Program-made: the position numbers and the translations under genes
Origin: an uncultured Faecalibacterium sp.
Lineage (GTDB): Bacteria; Bacillota; Clostridia; Oscillospirales; Ruminococcaceae
Length of the DNA stretch: 5,532 bases
NCBI GenBank assembly: GCA_934525735.1
Contig: CAKSZM010000093.1
Span: 1-5,532, forward strand
Direction: 5' to 3'
Shown: positions 1 through 5,101 of the stretch, one piece after another
How positions within the stretch are numbered: the stretch's first letter is position 1
Layout: every line of letters begins with the position of its first letter
Notes under the pieces: model-generated
What the model was told of the DNA's origin: nothing
The model's database searches: none
Seen by the model: the letters and a program-made list of their open reading frames with translations, nothing else

Positions 1-482
1 GTCAGGCCGCGCTCCAGGTCCGCAGGAGCCACGCCGTAGCCCTTCTCGGTGATGGTGAAGGAGATCATCTGCAGGCTCGGTGCCTGGAAGATCTCCACCA
101 GACGTGCCCAGTCCTCGGTGAAGGAGGGATCAGCCTTCAGGCTCTCGGTGACGGAAGCCACGACCTTCTTCTCGATCTCGCCGGTAGACTTCAGGCAGAC
201 CAGCAGGCTCAGGTTGTCGTAGGGACGGTAAGCCTTGTCGATGATCTCGTAGTCGAAGCTCTCGGCCACGATGACGCCGCGGTCATACTCGCCGCTGTTC
301 AGCGCCTCGTTGAGGATGGCAGCCGGGAATGCACGGAAGATATTGCCTGCGCCGAAGTGCACCCAGGTGGGTTCGGCGTGGGTCTTGGCCTTGACGGCCT
401 CGATGTCGAATTGGGGCAGTTCATAGCCCTTTTCTGCCCACTCGGCGGACAGATTGCCGTTCTTGATCTCAGACAGCTTCAT
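1..482 (-). CDS. uxuB: Fructuronate reductase / mannitol dehydrogenase family, N-terminal part (cut by window edge)
   Basis: About 160 N-terminal residues are present; the gene continues past base 1. Conceptual translation from the ATG at 482-480 begins MKLSEIKNGN and is open to the edge. Residues about 41-52 read VHFGAGNIFRAF, the N-terminal dinucleotide-binding G-x-G-x-x-F-R motif of the polyol-specific long-chain dehydrogenases (mannitol dehydrogenase family). Family members reduce D-fructuronate to D-mannonate, or oxidise mannitol or related sugar acids, with NAD(H). The start lies 8 bp after the uxuA stop, so the two are almost certainly co-transcribed. That pairing favours fructuronate reductase (UxuB), whose product is the UxuA substrate. 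A purine-rich stretch including AGAAGG about 13 nt before the ATG is only a fair ribosome site, so translational coupling to uxuA is plausible. Tagaturonate reductase or mannitol dehydrogenase remain possible from the family alone. Confidence 0.85.
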   Translation of the reverse strand, partial: MKLSEIKNGNLSAEWAEKGYELPQFDIEAVKAKTHAEPTWVHFGAGNIFRAFPAAILNEALNSGEYDRGVIVAESFDYEIIDKAYRPYDNLSLLVCLKSTGEIEKKVVASVTESLKADPSFTEDWARLVEIFQAPSLQMISFTITEKGYGVAPADLERGL

Positions 483-490
483 AATATTTC

Positions 491-1588
491 TCAGCCCTTC
501 TTTTCTTCATCCAGACGATCCAGCAGATCCCAGACACCCAGCATATACTGGATACCCAGAGCACGGTCATACTTGCCGTAGCCGGGGCGGCAGCTGCCGG
601 GGCCTTCCTCCCACAGCTGACGGCCGTGGTCAGGACGGATGTAGCCTTCGAAGCCGCAGTCATGGTAAGCGCGCAGGATCTCGATGATGCCGGTCTCGCC
701 GCAGCAGTCGCGGTGAGCAGCCTCGCAGAAGTCGCCGTTGTCGAAGTGATGGATGTTGCGGATGTGAGCAAATGCGATGCGGTCGCAGTGCTTGCGGACG
801 ATCTCAGCAACGTTGTTGTTGGGGTTTGCGTTCAGGCTGCCGGAGCACAGGGTCAGGCAGTTGTACGGATCGTCCACCATGCTCAGGAAGCGGTCGATGG
901 CGTCTGCATCGGTCAGCAGGCGGGGCAGACCGAAGATATCCCAAGGGGGATCATCCTGATGGATGGCCATCTTGATATCGCACTCATGGCAGGTGGGCAT
1001 GATGGCTTCCAGGAAGTACTTCAGGTTCTCCCACAGCTTTTCCTTGGTGACAGGCGCATAGGCCTTGAACAGCTCATCCAGCTTGGCCATCCGCTCCGGC
1101 TCCCAGCCGGGGAAGGTCATGTTGTACTTCTCGGTGAAGGACATGATATAATCAGCCATGGACTTGTAGTCGTCCTTGATCTTGGACTTCTCGTAGAACA
1201 GAGCGGTAGAGCCGTCGCCCACGGGATGGAACAGATCGGTACGGGTCCAGTCGAAGACGGGCATAAAGTTGTAGCAGATGACCTTGACACCGAACTTGGA
1301 CAGGTTGCGGATGCACTGTTTGTAGTTTTCAATGTACTTATCACGGGTGGGCAGGCCGATCTTGATGTCATCGTGGACATTAACCGACTCGACCACGTCC
1401 ATGTCGAAGCCGTAAGCGTGGATCTGGTCAGCGACCTTCTGGATCTCGTCGATTTCCCAGATCTCACCGGGCATCTTGTCATGCAGTGCCCAGACGATGC
1501 TGGTAACACCGGGGATCTGCTTGATGTCGCTCAGGCTGACGGGATCATTGCCCTCGCCGTACCAGCGCCAACCCATTTTCATAGGCAT
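491..1588 (-). CDS. uxuA: Mannonate dehydratase
   Basis: 365 residues, the normal size for UxuA. It dehydrates D-mannonate to 2-keto-3-deoxy-D-gluconate in the cytoplasmic glucuronate pathway and uses a divalent metal (Mn2+ or Fe2+). The N-terminus MPMKMGWRWYG followed by IKQIPGV and SIVWALH is characteristic of the family, a TIM-barrel enzyme. Likely metal ligands by family position are His210 (IHQDDPPW), Cys248 (LTLCSG), His275 (FAHIRNIH) and Asp320 (RPDHGR); all are present, so the enzyme looks intact. The start is the ATG at 1588-1586: it has AGGAGG at 1602-1597, 8 nt upstream, and yields the family-typical N-terminus. An upstream in-frame TTG at 1615 would translate through the ribosome binding site and is rejected. 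It is the first gene of an operon with uxuB, driven by the promoter at 1663-1691. Confidence 0.97.
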   Translation of the reverse strand: MPMKMGWRWYGEGNDPVSLSDIKQIPGVTSIVWALHDKMPGEIWEIDEIQKVADQIHAYGFDMDVVESVNVHDDIKIGLPTRDKYIENYKQCIRNLSKFGVKVICYNFMPVFDWTRTDLFHPVGDGSTALFYEKSKIKDDYKSMADYIMSFTEKYNMTFPGWEPERMAKLDELFKAYAPVTKEKLWENLKYFLEAIMPTCHECDIKMAIHQDDPPWDIFGLPRLLTDADAIDRFLSMVDDPYNCLTLCSGSLNANPNNNVAEIVRKHCDRIAFAHIRNIHHFDNGDFCEAAHRDCCGETGIIEILRAYHDCGFEGYIRPDHGRQLWEEGPGSCRPGYGKYDRALGIQYMLGVWDLLDRLDEEKKG

Positions 1589-1629
1589 AGGAAGTTCCTC
1601 CTGTCTTTCTCTCAATTGCTTTGCTATTC

Positions 1630-1650
1630 CGCGCAGCCGGACTGCCGCGC
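1630..1650 (-). other. Possible hairpin in the uxuA 5' leader
   Basis: On the minus strand CGC-GCAG and CTGC-GCG arms can pair around a TCCGG loop, with one bulged G. This gives about 7 GC-rich base pairs in the predicted untranslated leader, between the transcription start and the ribosome binding site. There is no U tract, so it is not a terminator by itself. It could be an mRNA 5' stabilising stem or chance; no known riboswitch was recognised. Confidence 0.3.
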
Positions 1651-1662
1651 TCCCTTGCTTAT

Positions 1663-1691
1663 ATTCTAGTATATCAGTGATTCTTTTTCAA
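1663..1691 (-). promoter_or_regulatory. SigA-type promoter of the uxuA-uxuB operon
   Basis: On the minus strand, TTGAAA (1691-1686) is separated by exactly 17 nt from TAGAAT (1668-1663); each hexamer is one base off consensus. Transcription would start near 1656, giving a leader of about 68 nt before the uxuA ATG. A GTATAC palindrome lies about 35 bp further upstream (1726-1731). Confidence 0.75.
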
Positions 1692-1813
1692 TTGTCGCAT
1701 TGCCGAATTTCCGTGTTTATTCTTGTATACTTTGAGTAAAAAGAGCAAGAAAGCTGCTTTTTAGCAAAGCCATTGTGATAAAGTTGTCAAATTTCCCAGC
1801 GCTTTTGGCGGTT

Positions 1814-1845
1814 TCAGCCCGGAAGCACTTCCCTCTTCGGGCTGA
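1814..1845. repeat. Inverted repeat, possible RNA hairpin
   Basis: TCAGCCCGGAAG at 1814-1825 pairs with CTTCGGGCTGA at 1835-1845, giving 11 base pairs with one bulged G and a 9-nt loop. Neither side is followed by a U tract, so it is a poor intrinsic terminator in either direction. It may cap the 3' end of the spo0A transcript. Confidence 0.5.
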
Positions 1846-1903
1846 CATGCCACAGCTGTTTCAGGGGCGTTTTTTGCACTCCGTCCGGAACTGATATGCT
1901 GAA

Positions 1904-1935
1904 CGCCGCAGACGGGCGGTCTTCCATCTGCGGCG
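1904..1935. repeat. Inverted repeat downstream of spo0A, possible weak terminator
   Basis: CGCCGCAGA at 1904-1912 and TCTGCGGCG at 1927-1935 form a perfect 9-bp stem with a 14-nt loop. A competing smaller hairpin AGAC/GTCT sits inside it. It begins about 48 bp past the spo0A stop, the position expected of a terminator, but the minus-strand sequence after it (TTCAGCATAT) is not a real U tract. It might act with Rho or protect the 3' end. Confidence 0.45.
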
Positions 1936-1982
1936 GTGTCCTTTCCTATTTTATATACTGCTTTGCCGAAGTTGAACGGTTT

Positions 1983-2741
1983 TTACCCCACCCTCTGCCT
2001 TTTATCCAGCCGCATCTTATCCGCGATCATTGCAATGAACTCCGAATTGGTGGGCTTTCCGCGCAGGTTGTGGATGGTATAACCGAAGTAGCTGTTCAGG
2101 GTATCCACATCGCCGCGGTCCCACGCCACCTCGATGGCATGGCGGATGGCGCGCTCCACCCGGCTGGCGGTGGTGCCGTTTTTCTTGGCGATCTCCGGGT
2201 ACAGGCGCTTTGTCACTGCGTTGATGTACTCCGGCTCGTTCATAGTGAGAAGGATGGCGTCCCGCAGGAATTGATACCCCTTGATGTGGGCAGGAACGCC
2301 GATCTGGTGCAGGATCTCAGTGACGGTCAGCTCGTCACTGTCCACGCTGGTGTGAAGGATGCGTTTTTCCTGTCCGAGAGCCACCTTGAGCACCCGGGAT
2401 GCCAGTACGTTTTCATCGAACGGCTTGACAAAATAATACGCGAAGCCTTCGTCCAGAAGTTCCTGCACCATTTCCTCGCTCTGGAACGCGCCCGTCACGA
2501 AAAAAGATGTGTGCCGCTCCCCGGCCGCGTTGTAGCGCTGCTTGACCGCAAGTGCGTCCAGTCCGGGCATGAAGGCGTCCAGCAGAACCACCTGCGGATG
2601 AACCGCGAGCATCTTCTGCAGGACCTTGTTGCCGTCTTTCTCCACGACGGTCACATCTACGCCCTTTTGTTCCAATGCTTCCCGGCAGGCAGCTGTAATT
2701 TGAGCACCGGTATCCGACATCAAAAATCTCACTTTGTCCAT
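1983..2741 (-). CDS. spo0A: Sporulation master response regulator Spo0A
   Basis: 252 residues, slightly shorter than the roughly 267 of Bacillus subtilis. Spo0A is the phosphorelay-controlled transcription factor that commits cells to sporulation and binds 0A boxes. Residues 1-122 are a receiver domain: phospho-acceptor Asp55 in [10 protein letters not shown], switch Thr83 (FVTGAF) and Lys106 (VKPFD) are present. The usual acidic pair of the pocket is reduced: the equivalent of the DD motif reads S9-D10-T11. Residues about 136-248 are the sigma-associated Spo0A_C DNA-binding domain and are nearly textbook, with [27 protein letters not shown] (the recognition helix region) and [10 protein letters not shown]. 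The start at 2741 has GGAGG 8 nt upstream; a longer in-frame start at 2807 would overlap the promoter and is rejected. It lies 140 bp downstream of spoIVB on the same strand, the classical order, and has its own promoter. Confidence 0.98.
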   Translation of the reverse strand: MDKVRFLMSDTGAQITAACREALEQKGVDVTVVEKDGNKVLQKMLAVHPQVVLLDAFMPGLDALAVKQRYNAAGERHTSFFVTGAFQSEEMVQELLDEGFAYYFVKPFDENVLASRVLKVALGQEKRILHTSVDSDELTVTEILHQIGVPAHIKGYQFLRDAILLTMNEPEYINAVTKRLYPEIAKKNGTTASRVERAIRHAIEVAWDRGDVDTLNSYFGYTIHNLRGKPTNSEFIAMIADKMRLDKRQRVG

Positions 2742-2782
2742 GGTTGTTTCCTCCAATGTGTGCAGTTCCCTTAACACCATGG

Positions 2783-2811
2783 ATTTTACCATATTTTTCC
2801 AAATCATTCAA
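2783..2811 (-). promoter_or_regulatory. SigA-type promoter of spo0A
   Basis: On the minus strand TTGAAT (2811-2806), a 17-nt spacer and TAAAAT (2788-2783) lie in the spoIVB-spo0A gap, predicting a start near 2776 and a leader of about 35 nt. This would let vegetative cells make Spo0A independently of spoIVB. I did not find a convincing SigH promoter or a 0A box in the 140-bp gap. Confidence 0.65.
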
Positions 2812-2881
2812 CGGTTTTTATTGGTAAATTATGGCAAAGATTGTCAGAAGTATGATTTTTCTTCTCTGCTTTTGTCCCGAA

Positions 2882-4102
2882 TCACGATGCTGTGTCTGTT
2901 TTTTCGAGCATTTGTGTCTGCCGCAGCATTGTCTGCGCAAAAATTCCATAGCCCCGCGTAGGGTCATTGACCAGAACATGGGTCACTGCACCGACCAAGC
3001 GGCCGTTCTGCACAATGGGGCTTCCGCTCATTCCCTGCACGATGCCGCCTGTCTGCGCCAGCAAACGCCGGTCCGTGACACGCAGAACCATATTGCGTGT
3101 CTGGCTTGCGTCTGTCACCTTCTCAATGCGGACGGCGTAAGCCTTTGGCGCTTCGCCGGAAACTGTGGCCCAGATCTCCGCGTCGCCGGGCACGACTTCC
3201 TGCGCAAAGGCAAGCTCCATCTTCTGCCCGGAAAACGCCGCCCGTGCCATACCGTAGACACCTGTCGCTCCATTGATACGAATCGTCCCGATGGCGTGTG
3301 TGCTCAAGAAACGCCCCTTCAGTTCTCCGGGACTGCCCGCGGTCCCGCTGGTGCACCCGATGATCTGGCAAGGCACGATCTCACCGCTGCGCAGAGCTAC
3401 ACTGGTGCCGGTATCGCTGTCGCTGATGGGGTGGCCCAGCCCCGCAAAAATCCCGTTTTCGGTCACAAAGGTCAAAGTTCCTACCCCCGCCGAGGAGTCC
3501 CGCACCCACATCCCGGCGCGCCATTGGCCGGCCTCAGCGTCCCACGCCGGGGTCAGAATCGTCTGCCGCTGTTCGCCGCCGCGGACATAGACCACTTCCA
3601 GCTCTGCGCCGCCGGCTGCGTCAAGAGCGGCGCTCACTTCATCGTTGGTCTCGGTCTGCGTCCGCCCTATTCGGATCACCCGGTCGCCCAGTTTCAGCCC
3701 CGCCTTTTTTGCAGGATTTACAAATCCATCAGAGGTACTCAAATCAGAGAATCCCACCACGAGCGCTCCCTCTGAAAACATCTTTACCCCGAACGGTGTG
3801 CCGCAGACGGTCAGTACCGGACGCTCGCCCACAAAGGCCCGCACGGTACGCACCGGAAGCCACCCGCCCAGGGACAGGGTCATCTGATAACTGCCCGCGG
3901 CCCGCGTACTGGCAGCATTTCGGCTTCCAGTCTGGCGCAGGGGTTCCACCCACGAAAACCGCGGCAGTGACAGCGGTTGTCCTGGTTCCAGCATGATCTC
4001 CGGCGGCAGGCTGTGCCACAGCCACCCCAGCACACCAGCCGCTGCAATGAATGCATACACCGCTGCAAAACAAATCCGGCGGCGAATCTTTGATTTTTGC
4101 AT
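2882..4102 (-). CDS. spoIVB: SpoIVB serine peptidase (PDZ domain, family S55)
   Basis: 406 residues. In B. subtilis SpoIVB is made in the forespore, exported to the space between the two spore membranes, and cleaves SpoIVFA to trigger pro-SigK processing. Many Clostridia lack that downstream pathway, so its target here is unknown. Residues about 10-29 form a single hydrophobic signal/anchor segment after a basic start (KIRRR). Residues about 105-175 form a PDZ domain (NPAKKAGLKLGDRVIRIG). The peptidase domain follows: His224 in GLGHPISD, Asp344 in RVTDRR and Ser359 in GMSGSP. The Asp-Ser spacing of 15 equals that of the B. subtilis triad as I recall it, so the enzyme looks intact. The start at 4102 has GGAAGG 6 nt upstream; an in-frame GTG at 4138 is less likely. 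No terminator is evident before spo0A. Confidence 0.96.
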   Translation of the reverse strand: MQKSKIRRRICFAAVYAFIAAAGVLGWLWHSLPPEIMLEPGQPLSLPRFSWVEPLRQTGSRNAASTRAAGSYQMTLSLGGWLPVRTVRAFVGERPVLTVCGTPFGVKMFSEGALVVGFSDLSTSDGFVNPAKKAGLKLGDRVIRIGRTQTETNDEVSAALDAAGGAELEVVYVRGGEQRQTILTPAWDAEAGQWRAGMWVRDSSAGVGTLTFVTENGIFAGLGHPISDSDTGTSVALRSGEIVPCQIIGCTSGTAGSPGELKGRFLSTHAIGTIRINGATGVYGMARAAFSGQKMELAFAQEVVPGDAEIWATVSGEAPKAYAVRIEKVTDASQTRNMVLRVTDRRLLAQTGGIVQGMSGSPIVQNGRLVGAVTHVLVNDPTRGYGIFAQTMLRQTQMLEKTDTAS

Positions 4103-4160
4103 GATCTGCCTTCCTTCCTGTTCCTGCGGACGACGCACGCCGCCGCTTGTCCTTCCGCGG

Positions 4161-4190
4161 TAGTATGTGCCGTTCTTTGGCCGGATATCA
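4161..4190 (-). promoter_or_regulatory. SigG-like forespore promoter of spoIVB
   Basis: On the minus strand CATACTA (4167-4161) fits the SigG -10 consensus CATnnTA exactly. It is preceded at a 17-nt spacing by TGATAT (4190-4185), a partial match to the TGMATA -35. The start would be near 4154, about 50 nt before the spoIVB ATG. B. subtilis spoIVB is transcribed by SigF/SigG, which supports the call. The -35 is weak. Confidence 0.55.
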
Positions 4191-4203
4191 GATCACTCAG
4201 AGA

Positions 4204-4232
4204 TTGACATTTTTGCCCGGAGCTGTTACTAT
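4204..4232 (+). promoter_or_regulatory. Promoter of tRNA-Leu(UAG)
   Basis: A consensus TTGACA at 4204-4209, a 17-nt spacer and TACTAT at 4227-4232. The start is predicted near 4239, leaving a 5' leader of about 20 nt before the mature tRNA. The 12 bases around the -10 (4224-4235) are identical to those of the tRNA-Leu(GAG) promoter. Confidence 0.75.
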
Positions 4233-4260
4233 ATTAAAAGTGTTTTATCAATACAGATCA

Positions 4261-4342
4261 GCGGGTATGGTGGAATTGGCAGACGCGCAGGATTTAGGTT
4301 CCTGTGCCGCAAGGCGTGTGGGTTCGACCCCCACTACCCGCA
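4261..4342 (+). tRNA. tRNA-Leu (anticodon UAG)
   Basis: An 82-nt class II tRNA. The acceptor stem is GCGGGTA (4261-4267) with TACCCGC (4335-4341), followed by discriminator A at 4342. The anticodon stem CAGGA/TCCTG encloses loop TTTAGGT, with anticodon TAG at 4295-4297, reading CUA and probably other CUN codons. A long variable arm (GCC-GCAA-GGC) is typical of leucine tRNAs. The T arm is GTGGG-TTCGACC-CCCAC. The 3' CCA is not encoded (the DNA continues TAA), so CCA-adding enzyme must supply it. Confidence 0.97.
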
Positions 4343-4350
4343 TAACCAAA

Positions 4351-4388
4351 AACAGGCGCTGGTTCGTTAGAAATCAGCGCCTGTTCTT
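4351..4388 (+). terminator. Intrinsic terminator of tRNA-Leu(UAG)
   Basis: A 14-bp stem (4351-4364 with 4372-4385, including one G-U pair) and a 7-nt loop start 8 bp after the tRNA. The right arm ends TGTT and is followed by CTT, a short imperfect U tract. Stem strength and position make termination likely. Confidence 0.75.
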
Positions 4389-4418
4389 ATGCTCTGGCCA
4401 CACTTTTGGCCTACTTTT

Positions 4419-4745
4419 TTATTTTTGACGTCCGAAAGCGCTTCTGAAATAAACAAAAAACAGCCCCATGGAACCAAACGGAACCGCGGGGCTGTTGGCA
4501 TCGTGCGCCGCTGCCATCGCTTCCAGCGCGTCCGCCGCGCTGCTCGGCGTCTCTTCCGGGAATAATCCTGCTCCGATCTTCTGCAGCTCCGGGAAGTCAG
4601 CATCCCACCGGCTCTCGTCGCTCACCCGGGCATTCTGCGCCTGCTTCATCACCTTCTTGATGGTCTCGCCCGCTTCCCGGCCGCGCCCGGCATTCCGCTC
4701 TCCGCTTTCCGCTAGGAGTGTCAATGTTGGAAGCGATTCCAGCAT
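4419..4745 (-). CDS. Small orphan hypothetical protein, possible gene remnant
   Basis: 108 residues if started at the ATG at 4745, which has AGGA 5 nt upstream. I do not recognise the family. Codons for residues about 28-83 look genuinely coding, with strong GC bias at third positions. The protein there is charged and probably helical (ETIKKVMKQAQ, DESRWDADFPELQ, EETPSSAADALEAMAAA). The first 27 residues and the last 20 look less protein-like. It sits between the tRNA-Leu(GAG) terminator just upstream and a second U-tailed hairpin (4455-4496) that overlaps codons about 84-97. A transcript ending there would lack the stop codon at 4421-4419. No promoter of its own is evident. It may be a decayed fragment of a larger gene or a small gene fed by read-through. 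An apparent N-terminal extension to 4859 is translated tRNA sequence and is not included. Confidence 0.4.
   Translation of the reverse strand: MLESLPTLTLLAESGERNAGRGREAGETIKKVMKQAQNARVSDESRWDADFPELQKIGAGLFPEETPSSAADALEAMAAAHDANSPAVPFGSMGLFFVYFRSAFGRQK
4455..4496 (-). terminator. Intrinsic terminator inside the 3' end of the orphan ORF
   Basis: On the minus strand AACAGCCCC (4496-4488) pairs with GGGGCTGTT (4467-4459), a perfect 9-bp stem with a 20-nt loop, followed by a run of T (4460-4455) and a further TTTATTTC. The form is typical of a terminator for leftward transcription. The loop contains GGTTCC twice. Confidence 0.75.
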
Positions 4746-4779
4746 CGTAGTCCTGTGACCCGGTTCTTTTCTTATGAAC

Positions 4780-4824
4780 AAAAAATCCACGGAGCATCGA
4801 TTTTTCATCGGCATTCCGTGGATT
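4780..4824 (-). terminator. Intrinsic terminator of tRNA-Leu(GAG)
   Basis: On the minus strand AATCCACGGA (4824-4815) pairs perfectly with TCCGTGGATT (4793-4784); a nested CGAT/ATCG pairing lies in the loop. Six T (4785-4780) overlap and follow the right arm. It begins 5 bp after the tRNA CCA end, so it should end the tRNA transcript. Confidence 0.88.
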
Positions 4825-4829
4825 ATTTC

Positions 4830-4913
4830 TGGTGCGAGGGAGGGGACTCGAACCCCCAAGGATAAACCACACGCACCTCAAACGTGCGCGTCTGCCAGTT
4901 CCGCCACCCTCGC
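4830..4913 (-). tRNA. tRNA-Leu (anticodon GAG), CCA end encoded
   Basis: A class II tRNA of 84 nt including CCA. The acceptor stem is GCGAGGG (4913-4907) with CCCTCGC (4840-4834), then discriminator A (4833) and an encoded CCA (4832-4830). The anticodon stem CACGT/GCGTG (one U-G pair) encloses loop TTGAGGT, with anticodon GAG at 4879-4877, reading CUC and CUU. The variable arm is long, and the T arm is GGGGG-TTCGAGT-CCCCT with one G-U pair. It faces tRNA-Leu(UAG) convergently. Confidence 0.97.
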
Positions 4914-4974
4914 ATACCATATTCAATTGCAGCCCTCCGGTCCCTGAGGTGCTGGAGCCATCCAGCGGACTGCT
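4914..4974 (-). other. Structured 5' leader of tRNA-Leu(GAG)
   Basis: The predicted transcript starts near 4973, about 60 nt before the mature tRNA. It contains a perfect 6-bp hairpin GCTGGA-TGGC-TCCAGC (4966-4951). CAGTCC further 5' and GGGCTG further 3' can pair outside it, with one G-U pair. It would be removed by RNase P. No T-box consensus was seen. Confidence 0.4.
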
Positions 4975-4979
4975 CGAAT

Positions 4980-5008
4980 ATAGTAACACATTTCTCCCGT
5001 TTCGTCAA
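4980..5008 (-). promoter_or_regulatory. Promoter of tRNA-Leu(GAG)
   Basis: On the minus strand TTGACG (5008-5003), a 17-nt spacer and TACTAT (4985-4980). The architecture and the 12-base -10 region match the tRNA-Leu(UAG) promoter. It is divergent from the deacetylase gene that starts at 5102. Confidence 0.75.
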
Positions 5009-5101
5009 GTCTTTTCCGGCTTTTCATAGAAATTTTCGGCAGTCATATCTTAATAGAAAGCCGTTTCAAATACAAAACAACGTACACGGGAGGTTTTGTC
5101 C

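Larger units (their letters stand above)
1692..1982. other. Intergenic region between spo0A and the uxuA promoter, no convincing gene
   Basis: About 290 bp separate the spo0A stop from the uxuA promoter. It holds two inverted repeats (1814-1845 and 1904-1935) and one weak 37-codon minus-strand ORF between them. No clear U-tailed terminator for spo0A is visible. T-rich runs occur at 1862-1875 and 1940-1953 on the plus strand, but neither follows a hairpin in the way an intrinsic terminator requires. No tRNA, rRNA or known riboswitch was recognised. Confidence 0.6.

Noticed and set aside
1589..1615. Longer uxuA start (TTG at 1615)
   Set aside because: It would place the AGGAGG ribosome site inside the coding sequence and add nine residues absent from the family.
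626..1669. Long plus-strand open frame (347 codons) opposite uxuA
   Set aside because: It is the antisense shadow of a clear mannonate dehydratase with conserved metal ligands, has no good ribosome site, and its protein is low-complexity Val/Ala/Asp/Leu as expected of reverse-strand GC-rich codons.
1896..2774. Plus-strand open frame (292 codons) opposite spo0A
   Set aside because: It is antisense to a textbook Spo0A with a strong ribosome site; no recognisable protein in the plus frame.
2831..3775. Plus-strand open frame (314 codons) opposite spoIVB
   Set aside because: It is antisense to SpoIVB with its full catalytic triad; the translation is Arg/Pro/His-rich and unlike a natural protein.
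4147..4428. Plus-strand frame reading through the tRNA-Leu(UAG)
   Set aside because: Its centre (MVELADAQDLGS, STPTTRI) is translated tRNA sequence, a well-known spurious protein pattern.
4746..4859. N-terminal extension of the orphan ORF beginning MGVRVPSLAP
   Set aside because: It is the T arm and acceptor stem of tRNA-Leu(GAG) plus its terminator translated by accident.
4823..5008. Minus-strand frame over the tRNA-Leu(GAG) and its leader
   Set aside because: The string RGWRNWQTRTFEV is a typical conceptual translation of a tRNA gene; there is no independent coding evidence.
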